In this document: positions 1 to 10,973 of the stretch, in pieces | How positions within the stretch are numbered: position 1 is the first letter of the stretch | Layout: each line of letters begins with the position of its first letter | Assembly (NCBI GenBank): GCA_014529385.2 | Contig: CM043952.1 | Coordinates: 61,582,119-61,646,118 of the forward strand | DNA length: 64,000 nucleotides | Direction: 5' to 3' | Source: Adiantum capillus-veneris | Taxonomy: Eukaryota; Streptophyta; Polypodiopsida; Polypodiales; Pteridaceae | The notes under the pieces: generated by a model | Told to the model about the DNA's origin: nothing | The model's input: the letters and a program-made list of their open reading frames with translations, nothing else | Databases searched by the model: none | Made by a program: the position numbers and the translations under genes

Positions 1-232
1 ATTCATCCACCACAACATAAAACTCCTCTCCCAAGTGATTGTTTGTTCTCTTCGTTGGCACTGTCAACTCTTCACTCCCAACCATGACAATTGCGTGCAA
101 AGCAGAAAAAGTTTGTGGCAAAATATGCTCATGTAGATATTTAACCCCAAAGATAATCTTCCCATTGGTCAAGGAAAAAACGCTTTTGAAAGAAGGAAAG
201 ACTATAGTGCATAACATGATAGTCGAGTAGAA
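1..232 (-). other. Unrecognised open frame running off the left edge
   Basis: Read on the minus strand, one frame stays open from about 232 to the window edge (some 75 codons). It includes the peptide GKIIFGVKYLHEHILPQTF. I recognise no family and cannot see a start or splice site, so it may be chance or part of a gene or element that continues to the left. Confidence 0.2.
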
Positions 233-1129
233 AAGATAAGCAAGAGATTGAAAACATGAGAGTGGGAGTGTTTAGGGTAGAGGGGCTAGTATAGAGACAC
301 TTAACTTGGGAAGGCTATAGGGAGGGGAAAATTTGAGAAGTTTGTGGATTTAGTGTAATGGCTAGGCTCTCTATGAGTAGGGCAAAAGATGGAGGTGGGA
401 TGGTGACCTGGCACTAAAGGTAATTATCTTTTCTAGGTAGTCTTTTACTTTCTTTGTAACAAATTTAGGGGTGAGAAGAGAGACTTCCCCCCCCGGCCAA
501 AGTTCGTCCTCACCCATCATATCATCAGTTGACTCACTGTCAGCTCTGAGTTTTCCACAGCACCATTGCCCCATTTGCCTACGTACACAAAACGCAGTGC
601 TCCTTTGAGCTTGAGCGTGCATCATGTGGTTCGCCGCCTTGCAAACTGAAGAGCACGCAATAGCCTAATGCTCATGTGGGTTGTTTCCCTTGTATGGGTT
701 TCTCTGCACCCGCCCGTATCTAGCAGACTGCTATGATCAAACTGCTTGTGGTCTATGACAGACTCTGCAATGCACCCAGCCTTTAAATTCAGACTTTGTG
801 GTTGTAATATTGCTTGATCTTGTCTCAACGACTTTGAAACAGAGCAACTTCCTTGCTCCCACTTACACATATTGTAGTTGATATGGCTTTGCGCATGCTT
901 TCTCAACCTCTTGTTGGTCGAGCACCCAGCAACGCTCCCCATCAGGTATTTCAAGGCTTACATTTTCTAGAGAGGTTTTTACTATTGCATGTTGCATCTT
1001 GATTTGGCAAAATGTAAAGGGATTCTGGTACTCATGTTGCATATGAGGTGAATCACAAGCAAACAGTATAGCAAGGGTTCTTTTTTGGAATTTTGATGGC
1101 TGGCTATGGGCATTTGTAGGTTTTGTATG
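233..1129. other. No recognisable gene
   Basis: Two short overlapping minus-strand open frames (371-625 and 622-954) lie here, but neither has a recognisable motif. The base composition is mixed and no LTR, TIR or RNA gene is evident. Confidence 0.4.
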
Positions 1130-1131
1130 TC

Positions 1132-1560
1132 ATCATGGAAAAGTGTTAGCATGTGAGTTAGTAAGGTGAGATCCTTTCTCACTCAGTAATTTGACTGCTA
1201 CCTTCAAATTTTGTGTTAATCTATGGCCTAAAACTTAATCACTCGTTAATCATGGAACAACATTTTGAATTATAATGGTGAAACTTGTTGGCCTTTATGT
1301 CTTGATTGTTACTCGATTATTATGTTCTCATCCAAGGGTTTTGATATGTACATAATCATGGAAAAGGACCTGCACGTGAGTTTGCAAGTTGAGATACTTT
1401 CACTCAATAATTTGACTGATGTGTGTTAATCTATGGCTTGAGACTTTATAATGTTAATCAAGAGTTGCCTCTTGAATCATAATCTCAAAACTTGGTGTCC
1501 ATTTTTTCTTTATTGTGCTCGATTATTGTGTTCTCAACAAAGGTTTGGGAACTAGCATTT
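1132..1560. repeat. Diverged tandem duplication, period about 223 bp
   Basis: Two consecutive AT-rich units share an ordered set of blocks: atcatggaaaa (1132 and 1355), a gtgag/gagat block, tttgactg, tgtgttaatctatggc, and a tactcgattattatgttctca-like end. The second copy has many substitutions and small indels. No coding potential is seen. Confidence 0.65.
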
Positions 1561-1963
1561 TCTGATCAGGCGTGCTGAGGCTTGAATCTTGACACTAAGA
1601 AGCTGTTCATTTAATTAAATTGAAGGACATCACAATCTTAAGAGTACTATTTTTTCACTCACAGTTTTTAGCTTTACTTTGTGTTTGGAGTCATAGAGTT
1701 AGTAAGCTGTTCACTCAAATAAATGGAAAAGAGTCTCTTTTTCATTGTGAAATTATAATGGACTTTGGAGAAACATGATTAAGTACTAGATTAAAAAAAG
1801 AGGGTCTTTGCCTAAACAAAGTATTAACTGAAAGAAAATCACATCTGATGAAATTATATGTAAAAACACTTAAAAGACATGTAGGAGAAAAGGCCTTGAT
1901 TAACTTGGAGAAATTACATGTCTAAATGGGAAAGTAATAAATTAAGAGTGTCGAGAAGGGAAA
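1561..1963. other. AT-rich stretch without recognisable features
   Basis: Short poly-A/T runs only. I see no open frame, LTR or RNA gene. Confidence 0.4.
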
Positions 1964-2205
1964 GATGGGTTAACAAAACCCGATTAGATAGACTTCAAAA
2001 AGATGTGGTTTGGCGAGATTACTTAGTTGATTTTGTTTTCTCAAACTAATGCTAGTGCCCAGGATGGGTTAACAAAACCTGATTAGACTGACTTCAAAGA
2101 GAAATTGCTTGTCGACAATATTTAGCTAATTACATCTTCTCAAACTGGTATTTCAAAAAGAAGCTGCTTGTTGCAATTGCCTAGCCCGTTTCATCTTCTC
2201 ATACT
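1964..2205. repeat. Tandem repeat, period about 99 bp (two units plus a partial third)
   Basis: The block gatgggttaacaaaacc followed by cgattaga/tgattaga and gacttcaaa occurs at 1964 and 2063. The unit end tcttctcaaactg recurs and reappears once more as tcttctcatactg near 2195 after a shortened third unit. Confidence 0.6.
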
Positions 2206-3425
2206 GATGTTGTCGTGCAAATGCGTGAAATTGTTGATCTATGTGTAATGGACTCAAGTGAAACCCTTCTGTGGAGCCTTTCTCCCAGAGGACGAGCGTA
2301 ATCTCACTTCAAAAAGTAGTTGTCGTGTCTCCCAATTCTTTCTAGAAAGTTTTGCTTGGTGTGCATCATCTCTTCGTCGTTGAGCCGCCTCCTTCTCAGT
2401 TATAGATTGAAGTCGCTTCTTCTCTTTTCAATTTTCTTTTCCTCCTTTGCTTTTGCAATATCCTCTTTCTTTGCATTTTTGGCCTTCATGCTTTCAATGT
2501 GTTGGTGTAATCAACAAAAGGCTCCCTATTAGCTTGTCTCACACACACCTCAGACAATGGTACTTGAAGAAGATTGATGATGTGGTTGTCTTGAAGTTCT
2601 TGTTGTATTCCATATGAATGAGGATTGAAATTCTCCTTTGAAATGTTGCTGATTTGAGATTGGCATTTGGTTGGCTGATGTGTCAAAAAAGTTGTTGATT
2701 GTTGTCCACATGCAACCTCATTTCTTTGATTATTTGTTGTGAAGACACTTGGTATTCCTAGTATTTCATGAGGGCCCCCTAAGATATCATAATTTGAGAT
2801 GTCATTTGCTTCCATGAGATTTTTAAAACGTATACCTTGGAATGTTTCATCATGTTGAGACAAAAGGGGTTCCTCATGAAGTTGGGCAGCCATGTTGTTC
2901 AAAGCTAAAATTGTCTCATCTTCAATTGCATCATCCATAGGTGTGGTTGGCACTTGAGAAACTACATCATCATTTTGCATATGTTGATTCTACAACTTTA
3001 ATGTGATTGCATGGCATTCTCTCAAATTTCATTGTTCATGGGTCAAGTGGCCATATTCCAATAGCTTGAAATCCCACTTTGATGTTGGATTCAGTAAAAG
3101 AGGAGCATATTGCTTTGGCCACTATTGATGCCAACTCCGCTTTGCTTGCTTGTCTACATGTTGCCTTCTGTTGCCATATGCATATTTCTTTTTGGAATCG
3201 TACTTTGAGAGACTTAAAGATGGATACATCAAGTGGTTGAAGTTTGTGAGATGTATGGGCTAGTAGAGCAATGATGTCAATGCCTGAATCACATGCCTTG
3301 GCTACGACATCTAGAGATACATGACTATCATGACCATCAAGAATAAGTAGATGCCTACTATCTTTACCTACTATTTTTGTGATTGCATCGTCGAAGTGTT
3401 TGAGCCATGCTTGAAATATCTATCT

Positions 3426-3675
3426 TGTTAGGTTTTCCAAGCCCAGTATTAGCCGCGGGAAGACCTCCTAGAGCATGCAGGTGAACTCAAGCTCTTGTTT
3501 TAATTTGCATGGAAACCTTTTCTATATATTTTAAGCTTTTACAAAAGAAATAATTAACAATAGCATAGCGTGTTTTGCTTCATATTGTGTCACTCTCTCT
3601 CTCCCTCTCATCTCATTCAATCTCCTCTCTTGCCATGGCGACACCAAGGCATCCACCATAGCCTCTACCCCAACA
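3426..3675 (+). repeat. 5' LTR of non-autonomous element, copy 1
   Basis: It begins TGTTAGG and ends CCCCAACA, the usual TG...CA borders. It contains a pyrimidine-rich ctctctctccctctc stretch shortly before its end. Confidence 0.9.
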
Positions 3676-3677
3676 TA

Positions 3678-3689
3678 TGGTATCAGAGC
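3678..3689 (+). promoter_or_regulatory. Primer-binding site, initiator Met tRNA
   Basis: TGGTATCAGAGC starts two bases after the 5' LTR and is complementary to the 3' end of plant initiator tRNA-Met. Confidence 0.85.
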
Positions 3690-4293
3690 TTTGGCTCGAC
3701 TCGGCTCATGTGGGGGCAGCCCCCTTACAGCAGGAGGAAGCAGCGTCAACCTGCATCAAAGCGCACAAAGGCTGCATGAGTAGGATCTCCCTGGCTTGCT
3801 GGTAAGATTTTGCCTCTTGAGCCCATACCGGCTCGGCCTCTACAGGCTCTGCACAAGAAAACGCCATCGCATGCTGTTTGCTGCTACAGAAGCTTTTTTT
3901 TTGTGATTTTTACACTTGTTTAAAGTGGCTACCTCATTTGAGCCCTTGGCTTTAATCAAGAGCCCATTCACACCCACGGTTCTCAGCAGTGATAATCGGT
4001 AAGCAATAAACAAGGTCAACAGTATATTGAGAAGCGACAAGGTAAGTTTTCCAAAAACGCCGTACATGGTGTTGAACGACATTAGTCGACAACAATGGTA
4101 TCTAGCAAGATCACCAAATGGTGGCAAAGAGGATCTTCATAAGGTTTTGGATGTTCTCAAGGTCTGCTAAGCAACGATATAGAAAGGGAAGTCCAAAGTT
4201 TTCACAGCATATCAAAGCAAAAGAAAAAGTAAAGACTCATGCAACAATTTGCTTGGATTATTCGGTAGATCAACAAAGAATTTAAAATTGTTC

Positions 4294-4445
4294 AGTGTCA
4301 TAGGTTTGTCAGCTTTAGTCTATTGTCAAAACAATCATACTCTTTTTTCAAAGCCTTGTTGTCAGTTATTGTCATGCTTGTCAGTTATCATCACGTCAAA
4401 AATTTGTATGGGCTATAGACACTGCCACACATGAGTGGTAAGACC
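4294..4445 (+). repeat. Internal non-coding block shared with 42134-42289
   Basis: About 150 bp beginning agtgtcatag and ending tggtaagacc. It matches the internal part of the second family member at roughly 90 percent by eye, with only small indels. No open frame is conserved across it. Confidence 0.75.
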
Positions 4446-4740
4446 TCCCAAATTATTAGTTTTTGTTTCTCAAGTCCTATTTTGTTACCGCTTTTCATGA
4501 GGTTATTGGGTACATCTTAAACCCGAGGTTTGGCAGTGAACCAAAAACTCCATTTTTGGTAGCTAAATATTTGGCCTACACCCTATCTGTTCAAGGGGGG
4601 GGTTACTCACCTAGCAGCAGGTTATGGATACACCAAAAATCCTTGGTTGTGAGAGAACCTAAAACTCACGGTTGACGAGTACACCAAAAACTCGAGGTAT
4701 CATGAGAGTGATCTGTTTAGTTCGGGCTTGAGGGGGGGAT

Positions 4741-4990
4741 TGTTAGGTTTTTCAAGGCCAATATTAGCCATGGGAACACCTCCTAGAGCATGCAGGTGAA
4801 CTCAAGCTCTTGTTTTGGTTTGCATGGGAACCTTTTCTATATATTGTAAGCTTTTACAAAAGAAATAATTAACAATAGCATAGCGTGTTTTGCTTCATAC
4901 TGTGTCACTCTCTCTCTCCCTCTCGTCTCGTTCAATCTCCTCTCTCACCATGGCGACACCAAGGCATCCACCATAGCCTCGACCCCAACA
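4741..4990 (+). repeat. 3' LTR of non-autonomous element, copy 1
   Basis: Same length (250 bp) and borders as 3426-3675. It is preceded by the purine tract ending at 4740 and followed by the target duplication tatct. Confidence 0.9.
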
Positions 4991-6054
4991 TATCTTGTCA
5001 TCCACACTTTTTCTGCACTGCCATTGCACATCCTTCTTCACAATGTTGGATGTATTTGTTGACAATACGATTGCCCTTGAAGATATAATTCCTAGGAATG
5101 GCTTGACCAGCTGCATTTATGCAACATAAGATGGTCATCCACTCCTGGGAGTTGCATGTAATACCGTAGACCACCTTTGCGCCTCTTCTTGCTAATACTT
5201 GCATTCCTTTGTCTCTTGAACCGTGAAAACTTGTTTCGTCAGCATTCCAGATGTTAGCTGGAGGATAGTTGTGCGTTGCATATAGTTATTGTAGGTTGTT
5301 GTGTAGTGCTTTTACTATGTATGGTCTGAAGTTGTTTGCCCTCCACGACTAATCCAATGTTTTTGAAACTCTAAAAACCAAGCTTGGATGTCTTTTTTGG
5401 AAAGTGTCCCACCAACATTTCCCTGGGATTCCATTTGAGAAGAGGGTGTGTATCGTCTGACACATTTCTGCCACTTTAAGCTTTACTTCTGTAATAACTG
5501 ATACTCCATGACCAGAGTCACTCTTCAAGAAAATCCATTGTAATAAGGCATCCTCTTGTTGTGATGAGAGAATTGTTGATGGCCCTTTCTTTTTCTTCTG
5601 AGCTCTTCCTTCTTCCCAATTAACAATTTCCGATCTGCTTATGCCATATTGAAAGGAGCACTTGTACAAAGAGAGACCCTCTTCTCTAGCTCAAAAAGCT
5701 TTTGCCATGTCAAGTCCTACCCATTTAATTAGTTGTGTCCACTTTTTTGATGTCTTTGGTATGCTTATTAAACATGTGGCAGCTTTGGGAGGGTGTAAAA
5801 TTGGTATGGTTGGAGAAGGAAGCATCGGTTTTGGAAAGTTGAGTTTGTCTTGGAGAGCAAGTGGAGGGTTCTTTCTTGACTTGGTACCTTGTTTCTTGTT
5901 ATGACCATGCTGATTGGCTGATACCTTCATACTTGGACTTTTTGCAATGGGTTTGTGCACCCTGGAAGCTCTTTCACTTCTCTTTGCTGGTGTCTTAACT
6001 CTCCGCTTTCAACCAAATTGTCTGCCTAGAATTGCTTATACTTTTTAACTGTAT

Positions 6055-6182
6055 ATGAGAATGCAATTACTGTGCCAACTGAAGAAGGCTAAGGACATTC
6101 ATCTCAAATGCTCTTCAACCTCGACAAACGAGCTTCAACTCAATAGCTTCCGAGGACGGAATCTACATCAGGAAGGGGGGCA
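6055..6182 (+). other. 3' internal end of a gypsy-like element with polypurine tract
   Basis: Short coding-like sequence ends in aggaaggggggca directly before an LTR start. This layout is typical of the 3' end of Ty3/gypsy elements. Nothing of gag or pol remains upstream in this orientation. Confidence 0.45.
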
Positions 6183-6724
6183 TGTTAACCCTCACGCACA
6201 TTCCTATCACCTAAGACGGATGCCGTATTATTTATTTGGTAGAGTCAGGTACCGGGCTTGTCGGTCCAATAGGAAAAGGGTAAGAGTGATCGCCGATGAA
6301 AGGTGCACTCTAACTGGAACATTCAAGGGATTAGTTGGGTAAGCATGGGCGCCCAAGTGGGAATGGAGCGAGCTCATATAAAAGTCAACTAAACCTAAAA
6401 TTCACTTATTCTCTCATTTGTGCAATTGAAGAGTGCTCTTGCTCCATCTCCATCTTCTTCTTCTTCATCTCCTTGTGTGTGTGTGTGTGTGTATGCGTGA
6501 GAGAGAGAGAGAGTGTGTGCGATCGAGCATTGCGACGATGGCACGACGGCGGTGAAGCGATTGAGCACAACGTAGCGGCGATCTCCTTCTTCTTCGCGGC
6601 GAGGAATCCTCCACGACAACAAGCGTAGAGCGGTGAGTGACACACCATCGCCATCTTTGAGCTTACTAGTTTAGGCTAGTTGCATGCTTGGAGCCATTTG
6701 TGGCTCGCACACAGTGTATCAACA
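6183..6724 (+). repeat. Probable LTR (about 540 bp)
   Basis: It begins TGTTAACC right after a polypurine tract and ends TATCAACA. A TATA-like catataaaag lies near 6376, followed by a (GT)n and (GA)n microsatellite at 6475-6515. No partner LTR is seen in the window. The right border is judged only from the CA end. Confidence 0.5.
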
Positions 6725-6785
6725 GGTTCCTTGCATTGACACGTGCGACAGACGCGCACAAAATCCATTCAAATCTGTTTTCTTG

Positions 6786-7506
6786 GTCTAGAAAGGATAG
6801 CTTCTAGGACATGTAGTGTCTAGAAATGGTATTGAAATGACCAATGACAAGATTCAGTGTGTCCAACAGGCCAAGGCGCCACAAAATGCATCAGAATTAA
6901 GTTCTTTCCTGGGATATATCAACTTTTATAGAAGGTTTGTGCATCAGTTTGCTTCTCAGGCATTACCTTTGTACGAGCTCACAAAGAAGAAGAACAAGTT
7001 CATTTGGACTGTTGAATGTGATGAGAGCTTTCAGAGTTCGAAGAATGCCATTATCAGTGAACCAGTACTTCGACAACCAAACTGGGATGTCATTTTCATG
7101 TACATGTAGATGTCTCAGGATTGGCGATGGGGGCAATTTTAGCTCAGCCTGATGGGAAGACTAATTATCTAGTCTATTTTGCCAGTCGAAGATTCAGTCA
7201 GGCAGAACAAGGATATACCACTATTGAAAGAGAAGCCTTGGGAATGGTTTTCAGTGCTACTAAGTTTAGACTATTTGCTGGGCAAGATGTTTCATTTTTA
7301 TGTAGATCATTAGGCATTATTATTCCTAATTAACAAGGTCATTATTCAAGGGAGATTGATAAGATGGATGATGTTCCTAATGGAATTTGAGTTCCATATT
7401 TTCCATAAGCCCGGTAAAACCCACTGTGGTGTTGATCTCATGTCCAGAAGTACGGATGGCTACTCTGAGAAATCTTTTAGAGATGAGCCAGTGGATGCAT
7501 AACTAT
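6786..7506 (+). pseudogene. Gypsy reverse transcriptase end and RNase H fragment
   Basis: The first piece carries the end of a Ty3/gypsy reverse transcriptase, with SFLGYINFYRRFV and ALPLYELTKKKNKFIW. A frameshift near 7109-7121 leads to an RNase H piece with LVYFASRRFSQAEQGYTTIE and EREALGMVFSATKFRLF. A second break near 7330 precedes the hinge with PGKTHCGVDLMS. The catalytic YxDD part of the reverse transcriptase lies upstream of the preserved sequence and is absent. Confidence 0.75.
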
Positions 7507-7511
7507 TTTAG

Positions 7512-8035
7512 ATGACAGCTGAGGAAATGACTAATCTAGAATTATATGATGTGTATCAATTCCTTTCTAAAGGAGCATTCCCAAATAACTGGACTCAAAA
7601 TCAAAAGAAGGCCTTGATAATTAAGAGTCTGAAGTTCATCATCATTAGAGGATCACTCTACAGACTGGGAATGGATGGGGTTCTTCGCAGATGTGTGCCT
7701 ATGGAAGGCAGAATGCAAGTTATTTCAGAAGCACATGATGGGGATTCTGGAGGACATTTCTCCACTTATATTACTTACAAGAAGATTCTGCAGGCTGGTT
7801 TATGGTGGCCAACTTTAATAGCTGATGTCAGAAGCCTTTGTAAAACATGTGATATATGCCAGAGGATGGGTAGATCCACATAGCAGGTATGACTCCTCTA
7901 ACTCATGTGATATATGCCAGAGGATGGGTAGACCCACATAGCAGATATGACTCCTCTAACCCCACTGGGAGTGTTTATGAAATGGGGTATGGATTTCATG
8001 GATCAGGAATTGTGCCAGTTACCTGAACATCCTAG
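7512..8035 (+). pseudogene. Gypsy integrase N-terminal (H2C2 zinc) fragment
   Basis: The frame 7512-7883 ends with GHFSTYITYKKI, LWWPTLIADV and CKTCDICQRMG, the His2Cys2 zinc-binding module of gypsy integrases. The core domain starts near 7945 (PLTPLGVFMKWGMDF) but stops after a few dozen residues, and the DDE triad is not found. A 58-bp tandem duplication interrupts the join. Confidence 0.75.
7846..7961 (+). repeat. 58-bp tandem duplication inside the integrase remnant
   Basis: The block beginning catgtgatatatgccagagg and ending gactcctctaa occurs twice in direct succession with three or four differences. It duplicates the second half of the zinc module and breaks the frame. Confidence 0.85.
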
Positions 8036-8162
8036 TAGAATTTAGTTGCTAGAGAGAGTACCTGAATGGGCACTAACCGGTGATGATAAACTAGCTAATC
8101 CACACTGACAGTGGCAGTGTACTACAGACTGTCATTCCCTAGCCATCAAATTAGAGCTCCTG

Positions 8163-9127
8163 TTGGGGAACATGCCAACATATAAATGTATGAAAGAGGT
8201 CAGAAGTCAATTGAAAGAAGTTTTACTGCAAATGAAAATTGTCAGCGGAGTTCTGGATCAGAGGGTACATGCTATTATAGAAGATCAGACTACCACCAAT
8301 AAGGGGCCTCAAACTCAAATGACAGTAGGAGAACAAGCAACTGCTCTCCGAAGATTGTTTTAGCAGGTTAGAGTTACCAGAAAGATGATGCATTAGGAGA
8401 ACCGGGATGTCCTTAACTTTCTCGAGTTTGTACCCACTTTCCCAGTCCTCCTGTATGCTTTACCAGCTAGAGAAACTCAACTGCCTAGGTTTTTCCCAGC
8501 ACTGTATCCTCAACATCCAGAACCAATAGATCGGCTCACATACTATAATATCATTGATGATCTTCAGGATTGGTATGAGCGATCCACTGTCGAATGGAAA
8601 ACCTGGCAGAGACTGATTGATGATGCCCTGCAACTGGATGATGTATTGGAACTGCAAGGAGAAATGCAGAGAATCAAGTTATGTATGGGCCAATGGAAGA
8701 TCCAGCTCAGAGGACTCACCAAGATCACAAATCAACTGCTTCAACTTATTGTGGAGTCCTCTAAGATCCCTGAAAAGGATATTACGGCTAAACCAGGTTT
8801 AGGCCCACAGTACAGGGAAATGGCTGAAATACTCTTTGAAGCTAGGATTAAAACAAATCAGCCTCTCCCTGAAGGATGATACGGCTTCGCATTGTCATAA
8901 GTTGGCTAGATGCCATATGACAAAGGGAAGACGTACACTGTATGATACCGACATTAAATCCTCTCACGCCTTATGAATTGGAGATGTCCACGGTAAGGCA
9001 GGATCAGCTGGAGCAGGAGGCCATTTATCGACTTATCCAGAAGGACAATGCTGGCATTGGAACTTCTGAAGCACCAGCACCAAAGAAGGGCAAGCAAAAG
9101 CGGGTTCAGTGGAAGGATATTGGGTAG
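8163..9127 (+). pseudogene. Unrecognised degraded coding region downstream of gypsy pol
   Basis: A coding-like stretch in several frames: 8163-8363, 8400-8660, 8646-8879 and 8942-9127. It is rich in Glu, Gln, Leu and Lys and looks largely helical, for example VLELQGEMQRIKLCMGQWK. It lies between the pol remnant and the 3' LTR, where some gypsy elements carry an extra open reading frame. I do not recognise the family. It could also be a gag-like gene captured or displaced by rearrangement. Confidence 0.35.
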
Positions 9128-9479
9128 TTCTATCTCAGAATCAGACGGTGGATTTTCCTAGTAAGGAGCTGGAATTTCTTTGGCAAGACAGCCTTGGAAT
9201 TACAATTATAGGGGTGTGAAGCACTCAACAAGCATGAAATATGGCATAAAGTTAGCAATACCATGAGAGCTAGTGACTCCAGAGGAGTACTATCATGAGG
9301 AACATAGGCCAGCTCAAGAGGAACATCGACCAACTCAGGAAACAGACATATGGGTTTAGGGTTCATGGTTTGGACCTCAACCACAAATCCAAACGGGTTC
9401 CTCAACACTAATTCAGAATCAACTCGTGGATTTTTCAAAAATTTTGGAGTCATACCAAAATTCAAGAAAGGAGGGAAGG

Positions 9480-9927
9480 ATGTAGAAGGCGAAGACAGTC
9501 TCAGTAGGTGAGAACTGTCTCCTGGAAGCCAAACAGTGGATCAGTCACTAATTACCACGGCAATTACCACAGTAACTTCGAGAAGTCTATAAACTAGGAC
9601 CCATTACATTGTAATCGGGTTGCCTAATCCTTGCTTCTTGCTTCGGAGTTATTTTGGTTTAACCTTTGAGCAATTTCCTAGCAGCAATCTATTCGCCTGT
9701 AATCTTGTAATCCTTACTATTGTAATCATTCAAGCTTCAAACCATTCCATCTTGTACGGATTATCATGAATATGAATCTAAAACTGCAATCACTTTCCTA
9801 GTTGTCCAGTCTGTCTATCCTTTTAGTTGACTAATTCAGTTCAGATAACCATTTCATTCTAGTTCTGTCTCTATTCCAGTTTTACTAGACTGAACTGACG
9901 ACTTACCATTAGCTCTAAATCCTAACA
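9480..9927 (+). repeat. 3' LTR of the gypsy remnant (about 448 bp)
   Basis: It begins TGTAGAAGGCG directly after a purine tract and ends CCTAACA. A stretch near 9590-9620 (tataaactagg, cattacattgtaatcgg) could hold a TATA box and transcript start. No 5' partner survives here. Confidence 0.6.
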
Positions 9928-9972
9928 CTGGAATTAGCTATCTGAAGAGATCAGCTCCAATTCCAAACCTTT

Positions 9973-10666
9973 TCATGTGGCATAGGATTTCCAATGTCCT
10001 TTCTTTTTAGGCTCCTTGGAGGAGTACCCGCTACTTTCATTGGAAGAGGAGGGCGATAAAGATGGAGAAGAGGGTGGCCTCTTTCTCTCCTTTTTCTTCT
10101 TGGGAGTTCTTTCCTCCCTCTTGGAATCAAGATGAGAAGAGTTATGCGGCGATATTTTCCTCTTTGGAGGAGTTTGAGACCCTTGTGACCGCTGTATTAT
10201 TGGAGCCACATCTTCATAGAAGTGTTTAGAGACTCACTTCTATTGCTCTCCATTGGTGGAGGCTCTTCATTTGGAGCATGATATCTCCATTTTGGAGGAG
10301 ATGCATCCCCAGCTTGATGTTGGAGCTCTTCATGCGGATTGTTCTCATCACCCTCTTTTGGAGATCTCACCGAGAGTCTTCGTAGGAGCTCTCTCTTCTT
10401 GGGAAATTGGAAGAATACCATGTGTGTGAAGTTGTTGTTGAACTTCTCCTTGAAGAGCGGGATTGCCCATGGCTTGTTGAAACCTAGAGACAATTCACAA
10501 ACTGACGGCCATCATTAGTAGCACCATTATGTGCAAAATCAAAGTCATCAACATTAATCATACTCTCTTCATGATTTCCAACCATGGTAAACAAAAAATA
10601 TGTGTGTTCTTGCAAGAGACAATTCCAATCTATGTAGTCTACCCTAGGACCTCTCTTCTTAAGCAA
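9973..10666 (-). pseudogene. Gag N-terminal fragment of a chromovirus relative
   Basis: Three overlapping minus frames together mirror the gag start of the complete element. One contains INVDDFDFAHNGATNDGRQF, comparable to NIDSFDFAHEGANDEAPMF at 35220-35130. The next is a Pro/Glu-rich linker. The last is the basic, Ser-rich segment (PPSSPSLSPSSSNESSGYS) comparable to 34920-34700. Frameshifts separate the pieces. The gag core, zinc knuckle and pol are gone. Confidence 0.7.
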
Positions 10667-10780
10667 GAAAAGAGTAGCCTATGCTCTGATACCATTGTGA
10701 TAAAATTAATTATGTAGTCTACCCTTGGACTTCTCTTCTTAATCAAGAAAAGAGTAGCATATGCTCTAGTACCAATGTGA
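10602..10780 (-). repeat. Duplicated primer-site region
   Basis: A block of about 80 bp (atgtagtctaccc... ctcttcttaa... aagaaaagagtagc... gctctgatacca) occurs twice. The first copy holds an intact initiator-Met primer site (reverse complement of gctctgatacca at 10683-10694). The second has gctctagtacca. The second copy abuts the LTR border at 10776. Confidence 0.7.
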
Positions 10781-10929
10781 TAGAATTAAGCTAGTTGCAT
10801 TAACCATAGCAGGATTATATTAACAAGACAGAGAGTTGCATTAAGGAGATTCCTTATGAGCAAAAAGAAAGTGCTTGGTTGGACTCTATAACAAGAAACA
10901 ACATAACTTGTCAGCTTGGCATGCAAAAT

Positions 10930-10973
<44 letters not shown>

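Larger units (their letters stand above)
3426..4990 (+). mobile_element. Non-autonomous LTR retrotransposon inserted in the transposase (copy 1)
   Basis: A 1565-bp unit has 250-bp LTRs at both ends (TGTTAGG...CCCCAACA) and is flanked by the 5-bp target duplication tatct (3421-3425 and 4991-4995). An initiator-Met primer site follows the 5' LTR, and a purine tract (ttgagggggggat) precedes the 3' LTR. The internal 1065 bp has no open frame resembling gag or pol, so it must rely on proteins from another element. The LTRs differ at roughly 15 of 250 positions by eye. That implies an insertion that is not recent. A related copy lies at 41118-42738. Confidence 0.9.
2262..5960 (-). pseudogene. Broken pogo/Tigger-type (DDE, CENP-B-like) transposase
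   Basis: On the minus strand a transposase can be followed in pieces. A possible N-terminal part lies at 5960-5691. A CENP-B/Tc5-type helix-turn-helix region lies at 5669-5349. A DDE domain follows with the first acidic motif NADETSFHG near 5230-5205, then SQEWMTILCCINAAGQAIPR near 5145-5085. After a nested insertion it continues with LILDGHDSH and HKLQPLDVSIFKSLK at about 3340-3220. A basic, Glu/Arg-rich tail lies at 2980-2262. The order matches pogo/Tigger/jerky DDE transposases, which cut and paste DNA at TA sites. Frameshifts (for example near 3150), in-frame stops and the LTR element at 3426-4990 destroy the gene. I could not locate the terminal inverted repeats. Confidence 0.75.
6740..9927 (+). 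mobile_element. 5'-truncated, decayed Ty3/gypsy element
   Basis: From left to right: reverse transcriptase C-terminus, RNase H, integrase zinc-binding region, the first residues of the integrase core, an unrecognised coding-like region, a purine tract (aagaaaggagggaagga) and one LTR. The 5' LTR, gag, protease and most of the integrase core are missing. Stops and frameshifts break the frame repeatedly, so it cannot move by itself. Confidence 0.7.

Noticed and set aside
6786-7333. Possible endogenous plant pararetrovirus instead of a gypsy element
   Set aside because: An integrase zinc module follows RNase H, and an LTR with purine tract ends the unit; pararetroviruses lack integrase.
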